The translations under genes were made by a program, and so were the position numbers. The notes under the pieces are model-generated. The model did no database searches. It saw only the letters and a program-made list of their open reading frames with translations, and had not been told where the DNA came from. A stretch of DNA of 10,954 bases from an uncultured Eubacteriales bacterium (lineage in GTDB: Bacteria > Bacillota > Clostridia > Oscillospirales > Acutalibacteraceae), in contig CABQAC010000043.1 in assembly GCA_902462035.1 (NCBI GenBank), positions 1 through 10,954 of the forward strand. Direction: 5' to 3'. Positions 5,471 to 10,954 of the stretch are shown here, one piece after another; position 1 is the stretch's first letter; each line of letters starts with the position of its first letter.

Positions 5471-6766
5471 ATGGTGATTCATACCGTCCAAAGGGGCGAT
5501 ACCGTCTGGAAGCTGGCGCAATGGTACGGTACCTCTCCCCAGCGGATTATCAGCGACAACGCGGTGGGAAACCCGCGGAACCTGGTGGTCGGCCAATCGC
5601 TGCTGATTTTGACCCCGGAAACAGTCTACACCGTCCAGCGCGGCGATACGCTGGAATCGGTGGCAAAAAGGTTCGGCGTCCCCCTGATTACGCTGCTGCA
5701 GTACAACCCCGATTTAATCGGCGCCCCATACCTGCGGGCGGGGCAGACAGTCACCATACGCTTTCAGGGGGAAAAGATCCGCGAGGTGGTGTTAAACGGA
5801 TACGCTTACCCGTATATCCGGCGGGATGTGCTGCAGCGCTGCCTGCCCTGCCTGACCACCCTGACGATTTTTGGATACGGGCTTTCAGCCGCGGGCGATT
5901 TGGTCCCGCCGTCTGACGAACAGTGGATGATCAATATGGCTTACCAATACCGCGCCGCGCCGGTGATGCTGCTGTCCTCCATCACTGAGGACGGCACCTT
6001 CAGCACCGACCGCGCCAGCCGCCTGTTCCGGAATACGGCGTATCAAAACCGGATTTTAGACCAAGTGATGGCCGTGATGAAGGAACGCGGTTACTTGGGG
6101 ATCGACATCGACTTTGAATACATCGCACCGGAGGACCGGGAATATTTTCTGTCGTTCTTAACAAATGTGACCAACCGCATGCACGCCGAAGGGTATTTTG
6201 TCAACACCGATTTGGCGCCCAAAACCAGCGGCGGGCAGCGCGGGCTGCTGTACGAATCCCACGATTACCCCTCTGTGGGGGCCATATCGGACACGGTGCT
6301 GCTGATGACGTACGAATGGGGCTACACCTACGGCCCGCCCATGGCGGTGGCGCCGCTCAACCAGGTGCGAATGGTCGTCGAATACGGGGTATCGGTCATC
6401 CCGCCGGAAAAAATTTTGATGGGGCTGCCCAACTACGCCTACGACTGGACGCTGCCCTACGAACGCGGCATCAGCCGCGCCACCACCATTGGAAACCAGT
6501 ACGCGGTGGAGATGGCGGCCCGGTATGGGTCGGAAATCAAATTTGACGAAACATCCCAGTCCCCCTATTTTGAATATTGGGAGCCGCGGCGCGGCAACAA
6601 ACATATCGTCTGGTTTGAGGATGTGCGCAGCATACAGGCGAAGTTCCAGCTTATGGACGAGTTTATGCTGCTGGGCGGCGGCTACTGGAACCTGATGCGG
6701 CCCTTTGCCCAAAATTGGTCTTTCGTCGCCGCGGCCTACGACATCCGGAAGATTGTGGCGGAATAG
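5471..6766 (+). CDS. sleL: Spore cortex-lytic N-acetylglucosaminidase, two LysM plus GH18 (SleL/YaaH type)
   Basis: A 431-residue enzyme that cleaves N-acetylglucosamine links in spore cortex fragments during germination. Two LysM repeats at about 3-47 and 52-97 both open with HTVQRGDT/YTVQRGDT and anchor it to peptidoglycan. The GH18 barrel follows from about 107, with the catalytic DxDxE as D212, D214 and E216 in GIDIDFEY, and ends near GGGYWNLMRPFAQNW (402-416). Length and domain order match Bacillus SleL/YaaH. There is no signal peptide, as expected for a protein made in the mother cell and laid into the coat. The ATG at 5471 is chosen over earlier in-frame starts because AAGGAGG (5455-5461) lies nine bases before it and the LysM begins at once. 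It is GC-rich compared with the left part. Its presence argues that the host forms spores. Confidence 0.93.
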   Translation: MVIHTVQRGDTVWKLAQWYGTSPQRIISDNAVGNPRNLVVGQSLLILTPETVYTVQRGDTLESVAKRFGVPLITLLQYNPDLIGAPYLRAGQTVTIRFQGEKIREVVLNGYAYPYIRRDVLQRCLPCLTTLTIFGYGLSAAGDLVPPSDEQWMINMAYQYRAAPVMLLSSITEDGTFSTDRASRLFRNTAYQNRILDQVMAVMKERGYLGIDIDFEYIAPEDREYFLSFLTNVTNRMHAEGYFVNTDLAPKTSGGQRGLLYESHDYPSVGAISDTVLLMTYEWGYTYGPPMAVAPLNQVRMVVEYGVSVIPPEKILMGLPNYAYDWTLPYERGISRATTIGNQYAVEMAARYGSEIKFDETSQSPYFEYWEPRRGNKHIVWFEDVRSIQAKFQLMDEFMLLGGGYWNLMRPFAQNWSFVAAAYDIRKIVAE

Positions 6767-6780
6767 CCGGCCAGGGGATT

Positions 6781-6963
6781 TCAGCAGCGCTTTGGCGCGG
6801 CCGGGCCGCTGTTCCATAACGTTTGAACGCGCGCGAGCTGCGCTTTCAGCTGGTCCAGGTATTGCCCCACCAAAGCGGGGTTCAAGCCGCAAAACGCAGC
6901 CGTGCAATTTAGCTTTCCCGCCAGCCTGTACAGAATTTCGATTTCCTTCTTGATGTCGTCCAA
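6781..6963 (-). CDS. Small helical protein of unknown function (60 aa)
   Basis: I do not recognise this protein. It starts with MDDIKKEIEILYRLAGKL and looks mostly alpha-helical, with two internal cysteines (residues 20 and 25) and one at the C-terminus. Support that it is real comes from its signals. A TTG start at 6963 has a perfect AGGAGG (6971-6976) seven bases upstream, and a good promoter (TTGATA, 17 bases, TATAAT) lies just before. It is transcribed away from the ribbon-helix-helix gene across a shared operator region, so the two are probably co-regulated. It ends 14 bases from the spore hydrolase gene, convergently, with no terminator between. A partner of the regulator is possible; a toxin role is not supported by any motif. 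Confidence 0.65.
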   Translation of the reverse strand: MDDIKKEIEILYRLAGKLNCTAAFCGLNPALVGQYLDQLKAQLARVQTLWNSGPAAPKRC

Positions 6964-6986
6964 GGTGTCGCCTCCTCTTTGCGCTC

Positions 6987-7015
6987 ATTATAATATGATA
7001 TCTAATAGATATCAA
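6987..7015 (-). promoter_or_regulatory. Promoter of the 60-aa gene
   Basis: On the minus strand, TTGATA (7015-7010), a 17-base spacer and a perfect TATAAT (6992-6987) lie right before the AGGAGG of the small gene. The palindrome at 6996-7014 fills the spacer and covers most of the -35. Confidence 0.75.
6996..7014. promoter_or_regulatory. Operator candidate 1, perfect palindrome
   Basis: TGATATCTAATAGATATCA is a perfect 9-1-9 inverted repeat within the minus-strand promoter. It shares the core TGATATC with the second palindrome at 7051-7066, and a lone TGATAT lies between at 7033-7038. These are typical binding sites for a dimeric or tetrameric ribbon-helix-helix protein such as the one encoded at 7076. 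Confidence 0.7.
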
Positions 7016-7046
7016 TATGGATTCCAATAATTTGATATTAAGCGGA

Positions 7047-7052
7047 TATAAT
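7047..7052 (+). promoter_or_regulatory. -10 box of the ribbon-helix-helix gene
   Basis: A perfect TATAAT faces the regulator gene. The best upstream -35, TTCCAA at 7022-7027, is weak and 19 bases away. Transcription would start near 7059, inside the second palindrome. Confidence 0.55.
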
Positions 7053-7066
7053 TTTGATATCAAAAT
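7051..7066. promoter_or_regulatory. Operator candidate 2, perfect palindrome at the start of transcription
   Basis: ATTTTGATATCAAAAT is a perfect 16-base palindrome overlapping the -10 and probable start site of the plus-strand gene. Occupancy would shut off the regulator's own expression. Confidence 0.7.
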
Positions 7067-7075
7067 GAGTGGGGA

Positions 7076-7264
7076 GTGATCGTCATAGGCAATTATTATT
7101 CTCCCTTTCCACTGCGCGTTTCCGAGGAGCTCCTCGGAAAAATCAAGCGGATCGCGCTGCTGCACAAGCGTTCCGCTAACCGGGAGATTGAATATGTGTT
7201 GGAAAGCTATGTAGCCCAGTACGAGGCGCAAAACGGTCCCTTGCCCGACTTGGAGGATCGGTAA
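7076..7264 (+). CDS. Ribbon-helix-helix (Arc/MetJ-type) DNA-binding regulator
   Basis: A 62-residue protein with the pattern of Arc-type regulators: a short strand FPLRVSEEL (11-19), helix LLGKIKRIALLHKR (19-32), then SANREIEYVLESYVAQYE (33-50). Such proteins bind palindromes as dimers or tetramers. It probably represses itself and the divergent 60-aa gene through the TGATATC palindromes between them. The start is the only canonical one in frame, GTG at 7076, and is odd: GGGGAG abuts it rather than standing 5-9 bases away. The GTG overlaps the stop of a four-codon frame (ATG 7065 to TGA 7077-7079), so coupled reinitiation is possible. A perfect terminator follows. It could be an antitoxin, but no toxin is recognisable beside it. 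Confidence 0.82.
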   Translation: MIVIGNYYSPFPLRVSEELLGKIKRIALLHKRSANREIEYVLESYVAQYEAQNGPLPDLEDR

Positions 7265-7285
7265 TCGGCACAAAAACATTTAGCA

Positions 7286-7317
7286 GGCGGCGGAAGATTT
7301 TTCCGCCGCCTTTTTTT
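7286..7317 (+). terminator. Intrinsic terminator of the ribbon-helix-helix gene
   Basis: GGCGGCGGAA (7286-7295) pairs perfectly with TTCCGCCGCC (7301-7310) across a five-base loop, followed by seven T. Confidence 0.93.
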
Positions 7318-7409
7318 GCCTTTATTCTCCACAAATTGTTGGAATTACTTACAGTAAAAGGAATTTTATCAGATATCTGTATTTTTCCTTTATTTGCAGA
7401 AACTTCACC

Positions 7410-7438
7410 TTGTATCTTTTGCGTTTTAGGAATGTAAT
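7410..7438 (+). promoter_or_regulatory. Candidate promoter of the protease-lipoprotein operon
   Basis: TTGTAT (7410-7415), a 17-base spacer and TGTAAT (7433-7438) stand about 60 bases before the protease start. The -10 is good and the -35 matches only TTG. Confidence 0.4.
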
Positions 7439-7498
7439 AAGAATAGCCGCGGCCTTTCCCAAAAAAGGAACAATTCGGTGAAAGGGTGGATGTTTAAT

Positions 7499-8149
7499 AT
7501 GAGGAAAAAATGGAAACGCATGCTTTTTTTGCTGCTGAGCGTCATTCTATTGATCACTTGTATGGCAACACCCGCTTCGGCCGCTGCCAAGCGGGAACCA
7601 ACGTTTCTTGGCTACCTAAGCTATTGGGAGGCGGGAAGCGGCTATAGAATCGGGAGAATGTTCAGTCCCACGGTAAGCTATCAAAATCTTGACCCAAACG
7701 TCAGCACCTATATTCCGTTGGGGGCGTCCCAGGCGGTATCCCAATGGTATAACGTTACCCGCATCCAATATGCCGACACCGCCTATTCTCAAAACGGTAA
7801 AATCATCTTGTATGGCGGGACCACTGATGATATACAAAAAGAAGTCCCCGGGTTTTTTTATGGCGCAAATGGATGTACCGTTTTGGAGTCCGCCTATGTG
7901 GACGGGGAGTACACGTATTTGGACGAGACCAAGACCTACTATGTTATACTGAAGGCCAATTGTTATGTGGTATGCGACACCCGGTCCGTGGACGAAATTA
8001 AACGAACCGCAACCCACGAGGTAGGACACGCGCTGGGCTTTATCGGCCATTCCCCAGACAGCAGCGCCGTAATGTACGACGAGCCTTCGGTTATGACGCT
8101 GACCGAAATTGACAAACGGCACCTTCGTCAGATATATGGGTATTATTAA
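7499..8149 (+). CDS. Secreted metzincin-like zinc metalloprotease
   Basis: A 216-residue exported protein. The N-terminus MRKKWKRM plus a hydrophobic core and ATPASAAA form a signal peptide cleaved near residues 28-30. The active site is HEVGHALGFIGHS: H173, E174 and H177, with the third zinc His at 184, and a Met-turn candidate at M192 (SAVMY). The spacing is HExxHxxGxxxH, one residue longer than the matrixin form HExxHxxGxxH. The core before it (GYLSYWEAGSG and QWYNVTRIQYAD) looks like a compact matrixin domain without pro-domain or dockerin. ATG 7499 is chosen for AGGGTGG at 7483-7489; GTG 7478 would add seven residues and has its own AGGAA. It leads an operon with the lipoprotein 22 bases downstream. 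The substrate is unknown. Confidence 0.85.
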   Translation: MRKKWKRMLFLLLSVILLITCMATPASAAAKREPTFLGYLSYWEAGSGYRIGRMFSPTVSYQNLDPNVSTYIPLGASQAVSQWYNVTRIQYADTAYSQNGKIILYGGTTDDIQKEVPGFFYGANGCTVLESAYVDGEYTYLDETKTYYVILKANCYVVCDTRSVDEIKRTATHEVGHALGFIGHSPDSSAVMYDEPSVMTLTEIDKRHLRQIYGYY

Positions 8150-8171
8150 CCCCCGGAAAGGAGCGGTTACA

Positions 8172-9095
8172 ATGAAGAAACGGTTATGTTCCCTTTTATG
8201 CGCGCTGCTGCTGGCGTTCTGTTGTACCGCCTGCAGCCCCGGCGAACAGGTATCCTCCCAACCCGATTCTTTGCCGATTATGATGGAGATGCAGAACTGG
8301 ACTTTGCGGGAAACCATTGTGAATAGCACCGCGATTGTCAGGGCGCGGCTGACCAAAATCGTACCCCAGGCAAAGATGCGGGAGCTGCATTTTCAACTGG
8401 TGTCGGCCCTTGACGGCGATATGCCCCAAACCTTTATCGTCAGCGACTGGTATTCGGACTATTTCATAGCGCAGGAGGACTACGCCTACGCTGGGTATGG
8501 GGAGTCTTACGAGGCTGGCCGCGATTACATTTTGGTACTGACCAAATTCATTTCCCCCTACGAGCTCTATGACCAGTACAATATTTTGCAGTATTTGCAT
8601 TTGCCCTTAAGCGACGACGGAACCATCGCAGAAGCCCGCAAGCTGGGCAGGCCCCTGCAGGCCGGCGGGGATATTCCCCCCGGCGCTTTAAGCAGCTTAA
8701 CCGGATTCCAAAGCTACATGCGGGACGTCCTGGATTCCATGACCGCGGAGGAAGCCGCCCTGCACGGCGTGACGCACGGGGATCCCTTTACCCGGTCGGA
8801 GGACCTTTCGGTCATCGTGGCGGAGGCCGAGTCGGTTTTGAAGGTGCGGGTGGGGCATGTGGAATACCCCAGCGACCGGAACCGTTACCCCTGCGACGTG
8901 CTGAACGTGCTGAAAGGAGAAGACCCGGGAGAACAAATCCAGATTTTATTCCGAAAGGATCAGGTGACAGAGGGAGAAATTTACCTGGTCACATTGTGTG
9001 AAGATGGGTACTCGCTTTCCGCGACCCACGGCATTCTGCCGGTGGAGCGAGAGGCCGAGGTGGAGGCCGCGCTTTCGCAGCTTTCCGCTACGTAA
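8172..9095 (+). CDS. Lipoprotein 1 of an unrecognised two-repeat family
   Basis: A 307-residue predicted lipoprotein; I do not recognise the family. The signal peptide ends in LLLAFCCTAC, with C21 the likely lipid-carrying residue, so it should sit on the outer face of the membrane. Two related halves are visible. The first, about 44-126, runs from STAIVRARLTKIV to DYILVLTKF. The second, about 211-290, runs from AESVLKVRVGHVEY through DVLNVLKGE to DQVTEGEIYLVTL. Each alternates short strands as in a beta-barrel or sandwich domain. AAAGGAG (8157-8163) supports the ATG at 8172, which lies 22 bases after the protease stop, so the two share a message. A strong terminator follows at 9105. It is a diverged paralogue of the two lipoproteins downstream and shares the PFTRS motif and the ending EREAEVEAALSQLSAT. 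Confidence 0.85.
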   Translation: MKKRLCSLLCALLLAFCCTACSPGEQVSSQPDSLPIMMEMQNWTLRETIVNSTAIVRARLTKIVPQAKMRELHFQLVSALDGDMPQTFIVSDWYSDYFIAQEDYAYAGYGESYEAGRDYILVLTKFISPYELYDQYNILQYLHLPLSDDGTIAEARKLGRPLQAGGDIPPGALSSLTGFQSYMRDVLDSMTAEEAALHGVTHGDPFTRSEDLSVIVAEAESVLKVRVGHVEYPSDRNRYPCDVLNVLKGEDPGEQIQILFRKDQVTEGEIYLVTLCEDGYSLSATHGILPVEREAEVEAALSQLSAT

Positions 9096-9104
9096 ATAGC
9101 ACGC

Positions 9105-9146
9105 AAAAGGGTGAGGGGGGCGCAATGCGCCCCCCTCACCCTTTTT
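9105..9146 (+). terminator. Very strong terminator with a 20-bp perfect stem
   Basis: AAAAGGGTGAGGGGGGCGCA (9105-9124) pairs with its exact complement (9126-9145) around a single central A, so a few central pairs open to form the loop; T continues to 9146. It begins 10 bases after the lipoprotein 1 stop. The A and T arms make it able to act in both directions. Confidence 0.93.
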
Positions 9147-9300
9147 GTCCGCAACCCGTACAAAGTAGAATACTCTCCGAATACCAAAATTTTATTCATA
9201 ATATATATTATTTCATTCTTTTTCAGTTTTATCCTATTGCATTATTACATAAAAAGGAATTTAATATAATTATCAAAATGGTTTTTATCGCTCGGGCCAT
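9147..9300. other. AT-rich intergenic region before lipoprotein 2
   Basis: No gene is seen. The stretch holds a perfect AT palindrome ATAATATATATTAT (9198-9211) and a perfect TATAAT (9265-9270). The nearest -35-like boxes, TTGCAT at 9237 and TTACAT at 9245, have unusual spacing (22 and 14), so the promoter of lipoprotein 2 is only tentatively placed here. Its right end (from about 9266) matches the leader of the third copy imperfectly. Confidence 0.45.
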
Positions 9301-9888
9301 CAAAACGAAAGGGGGAATTTCTATGAAAAAAGCATGTATCCTATTCGTGGTTTTTCTGCTTGTGTTGGGCTGCTGTTCCTGCGACCGGGCTGGCGGAGGC
9401 GGCATGACCTCCTCGGAACCGCCCGTTGAGATTACCCCGCCTGGCAGTACGCCGCAATGGATGGATTTGACGCTGCGGGAGTTGGTGGCAATAAGCCCGG
9501 TGACCGTCACCGCCAAGGTAACCAAAATGGAACGGGTCAGCAAAGCGCGGAAGTTGTATTTTGAGCGGACCTCAATCCTCGTCGGGGAGACTCCCGCTTC
9601 GTTCGTCGTTACCGATTACTATCTTAACGCGTCGCAATTCGGGATGAACGATTCGGGATACGGCGATGTTTACGAGGTTGGAAAGGAATATATTTTAGTG
9701 CTGGAATCCTATGCCTCCCCCTATAACGAACCGGAGAATGATTATGTTCAATACATGTTCGCAGAAAAGCTCTACTTGCCGCTGGACAGCGGCGGCAACA
9801 TCCTGTGGGGCCGCAAGCTGGGTAAATTGCTGAAAGGGTTTGACCCTGCGCCTGAAAGCGCGGTGACCACTTTGGCGGGATTCCGCGA
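9301..9888 (+). repeat. Long direct repeat, copy A
   Basis: By eye this segment is identical to 10367-10954 over all 588 visible bases, from CAAAACGAAAGGGGGAATTT through the first 188 codons of the lipoprotein. The repeat period is 1066 bases. The right limit is not known because copy B leaves the window. Confidence 0.95.
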
Positions 9889-10282
9889 TTTTGCCCTGCA
9901 GGCGGAATCCACCATAACCCCCGCGCAGCAGCAGGAAATGCAGCAACTCGCCGGACAGCCCTTTACTCGGTCCGCCGATTTAAACCAGATTGTGGCGGAA
10001 GCGGATATCCTCGTCAAGGTGATGCTGGGATCACCTCAGGATCCGTATAACGATCGCCCCACTTACTATGGCACGGTACTGGAAACGCGCAAAGGCACGG
10101 TGGAAGGGGACGAAATTCCCATTATACTGCGCCCTGACCAGGTGACCGCCGGACAGACGTATTGGATTGCGCTGGCGGAGCGCACATCCTCTTTCTACCG
10201 TCTTTCGGCCGTTTACGGGGTCATTCCCCTGGAACGGGAAGCCGAAGTGGAGGCCGCGCTTTCGCAGCTTTCCGCTACGTGA
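9323..10282 (+). CDS. Lipoprotein 2 of the two-repeat family
   Basis: A 319-residue predicted lipoprotein, paralogue of the one at 8172. The lipobox VLGC places the lipid on C17. A Gly/Ser/Pro-rich linker (residues 22-44) leads to two related halves: about 48-130, with TVTAKVTKMERV and EYILVLESY, and about 218-300, with ADILVKVMLGS, GTVLETRKGTV and DQVTAGQTYWIALAE. Family members also share PFTRSADL, GRKLG and the C-terminal EREAEVEAALSQLSAT. The start at 9323 follows AAAGGGGGAA at good spacing; an ATG at 9278 in the same frame would add 15 residues but has no ribosome binding site. Function unknown; an envelope protein that binds a ligand or a partner protein is plausible. The gene is duplicated immediately downstream with no base change in the visible part. 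Confidence 0.87.
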   Translation: MKKACILFVVFLLVLGCCSCDRAGGGGMTSSEPPVEITPPGSTPQWMDLTLRELVAISPVTVTAKVTKMERVSKARKLYFERTSILVGETPASFVVTDYYLNASQFGMNDSGYGDVYEVGKEYILVLESYASPYNEPENDYVQYMFAEKLYLPLDSGGNILWGRKLGKLLKGFDPAPESAVTTLAGFRDFALQAESTITPAQQQEMQQLAGQPFTRSADLNQIVAEADILVKVMLGSPQDPYNDRPTYYGTVLETRKGTVEGDEIPIILRPDQVTAGQTYWIALAERTSSFYRLSAVYGVIPLEREAEVEAALSQLSAT

Positions 10283-10303
10283 AATATCCGATTGGGTATT
10301 AAT

Positions 10304-10333
10304 CCCCCGGAAAGGAGCGGTTACAATGAAGAA
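10304..10333 (+). repeat. Copy of the lipoprotein 1 ribosome binding site and start, duplication scar
   Basis: This 30-base segment is identical to 8150-8179: five C, GGAAAGGAGCGGTTAC and AATGAAGAA. It lies between lipoproteins 2 and 3. Directly after it the sequence switches to a diverged copy of the lipoprotein 2 leader (AATTATCAAAAT, as at 9269-9280). The spacer is therefore a mosaic of the leaders of the two other family members. Confidence 0.85.
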
Positions 10334-10366
10334 TTATCAAAATTATTTTCTTATCGCTCAGGTTAA

Positions 10367-10954
10367 CAAAACGAAAGGGGGAATTTCTATGAAAAAAGCA
10401 TGTATCCTATTCGTGGTTTTTCTGCTTGTGTTGGGCTGCTGTTCCTGCGACCGGGCTGGCGGAGGCGGCATGACCTCCTCGGAACCGCCCGTTGAGATTA
10501 CCCCGCCTGGCAGTACGCCGCAATGGATGGATTTGACGCTGCGGGAGTTGGTGGCAATAAGCCCGGTGACCGTCACCGCCAAGGTAACCAAAATGGAACG
10601 GGTCAGCAAAGCGCGGAAGTTGTATTTTGAGCGGACCTCAATCCTCGTCGGGGAGACTCCCGCTTCGTTCGTCGTTACCGATTACTATCTTAACGCGTCG
10701 CAATTCGGGATGAACGATTCGGGATACGGCGATGTTTACGAGGTTGGAAAGGAATATATTTTAGTGCTGGAATCCTATGCCTCCCCCTATAACGAACCGG
10801 AGAATGATTATGTTCAATACATGTTCGCAGAAAAGCTCTACTTGCCGCTGGACAGCGGCGGCAACATCCTGTGGGGCCGCAAGCTGGGTAAATTGCTGAA
10901 AGGGTTTGACCCTGCGCCTGAAAGCGCGGTGACCACTTTGGCGGGATTCCGCGA
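10367..10954 (+). repeat. Long direct repeat, copy B, cut by the window edge
   Basis: Identical to 9301-9888. To the left of 10367 similarity to the first leader continues but falls sharply, with several substitutions and a two-base indel. The repeat thus has a sharp left boundary just before the ribosome binding site. Confidence 0.95.
10389..10954 (+). CDS. Lipoprotein 3, partial, identical to lipoprotein 2 as far as visible
   Basis: The first 188 residues are those of lipoprotein 2, with the same lipobox (C17) and first domain; the 3' end lies beyond the window. The same AAAGGGGGAA ribosome binding site precedes the ATG at 10389. A second, earlier ATG at 10326 is in frame, 21 codons upstream. 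It has a strong AAAGGAG borrowed from the lipoprotein 1 leader and would give the N-terminus MKNYQNYFLIAQVNKTKGGI before the signal peptide. That extension would bury the signal peptide's charged start, so 10389 is the likelier functional start, though the duplicated signals may raise or alter expression. Confidence 0.85.
   Translation, partial: MKKACILFVVFLLVLGCCSCDRAGGGGMTSSEPPVEITPPGSTPQWMDLTLRELVAISPVTVTAKVTKMERVSKARKLYFERTSILVGETPASFVVTDYYLNASQFGMNDSGYGDVYEVGKEYILVLESYASPYNEPENDYVQYMFAEKLYLPLDSGGNILWGRKLGKLLKGFDPAPESAVTTLAGFR

Noticed and set aside
6781..7264. Toxin-antitoxin pair
   Set aside because: The regulator could be an antitoxin, but the genes are divergent and the 60-aa protein shows no toxin motif, so the label is not supported.
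6158..7279. A 373-codon open frame on the minus strand
   Set aside because: It lies opposite the spore hydrolase, crosses the divergent promoters and opposes the ribbon-helix-helix gene. It is a shadow of GC-rich coding sequence and has no domain.
7616..8600. Minus-strand frames opposite the protease and lipoprotein 1
   Set aside because: They are antisense to genes with clear signal peptides and motifs.
9301..10954. Insertion sequence or transposon as the cause of the repeat
   Set aside because: The repeat carries only the lipoprotein gene, with no transposase, terminal inverted repeats or target duplication in view.

Overview
The window looks like a spore-forming clostridial Firmicute, probably from the higher-GC Oscillospirales/Ruminococcaceae side. 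The grounds are strong AGGAGG ribosome binding sites throughout, a SleL/YaaH-type spore cortex hydrolase, clostridial-style ferredoxins and a MepA-like MATE pump. Genus cannot be set from the sequence alone. No rRNA, tRNA, CRISPR array or intact transposase is visible.

Left part (1 to about 3600). It is visibly more AT-rich than the right half and reads like accessory DNA. It opens with a possible C-terminal tail of a gene, two tandem terminators, and a broken cysteine-rich reading frame on the minus strand. A promoter with an attenuator-like hairpin then leads to a MATE efflux gene (625-2019), which is closed by two tandem terminators. Next come a Fur/PerR-family regulator with a PerR-box-like operator on its own promoter, and a PTPS/QueD-like protein that lacks the usual catalytic cysteine and carries a C-terminal zinc ribbon.

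Middle (3795-5062, minus strand). Four overlapping genes form a compact iron-sulfur operon in transcription order: a 2[4Fe-4S] ferredoxin, a membrane 4Fe-4S protein, an ArsR-family repressor and a second, atypical ferredoxin. The repressor has the two cysteines placed as in the sulfane-sulfur sensors BigR/SqrR/YgaV, so the operon may answer to reactive sulfur or redox state. A palindrome on the -10 of the only upstream promoter is a likely operator.

Centre right (5471-7317). The spore-type glucosaminidase (two LysM plus GH18) is followed by a divergent pair: a 60-residue unknown protein on the minus strand and a ribbon-helix-helix regulator on the plus strand. The regulator's probable operators, built on TGATATC, lie on both divergent promoters.

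Right end (7499 to the edge). A secreted metzincin-like zinc protease and a lipoprotein form an operon, followed by a very strong terminator and then two more lipoproteins of the same family. The last two are identical over at least 588 bp and stand in tandem with a period of 1066 bp. The third runs off the window, so the array may continue. The lipoproteins have two related beta-rich halves and match no family I can name. This protease plus expanding lipoprotein array is the least explained part of the window. The spacer before the third copy is a mosaic of two other leaders, a visible scar of the amplification.
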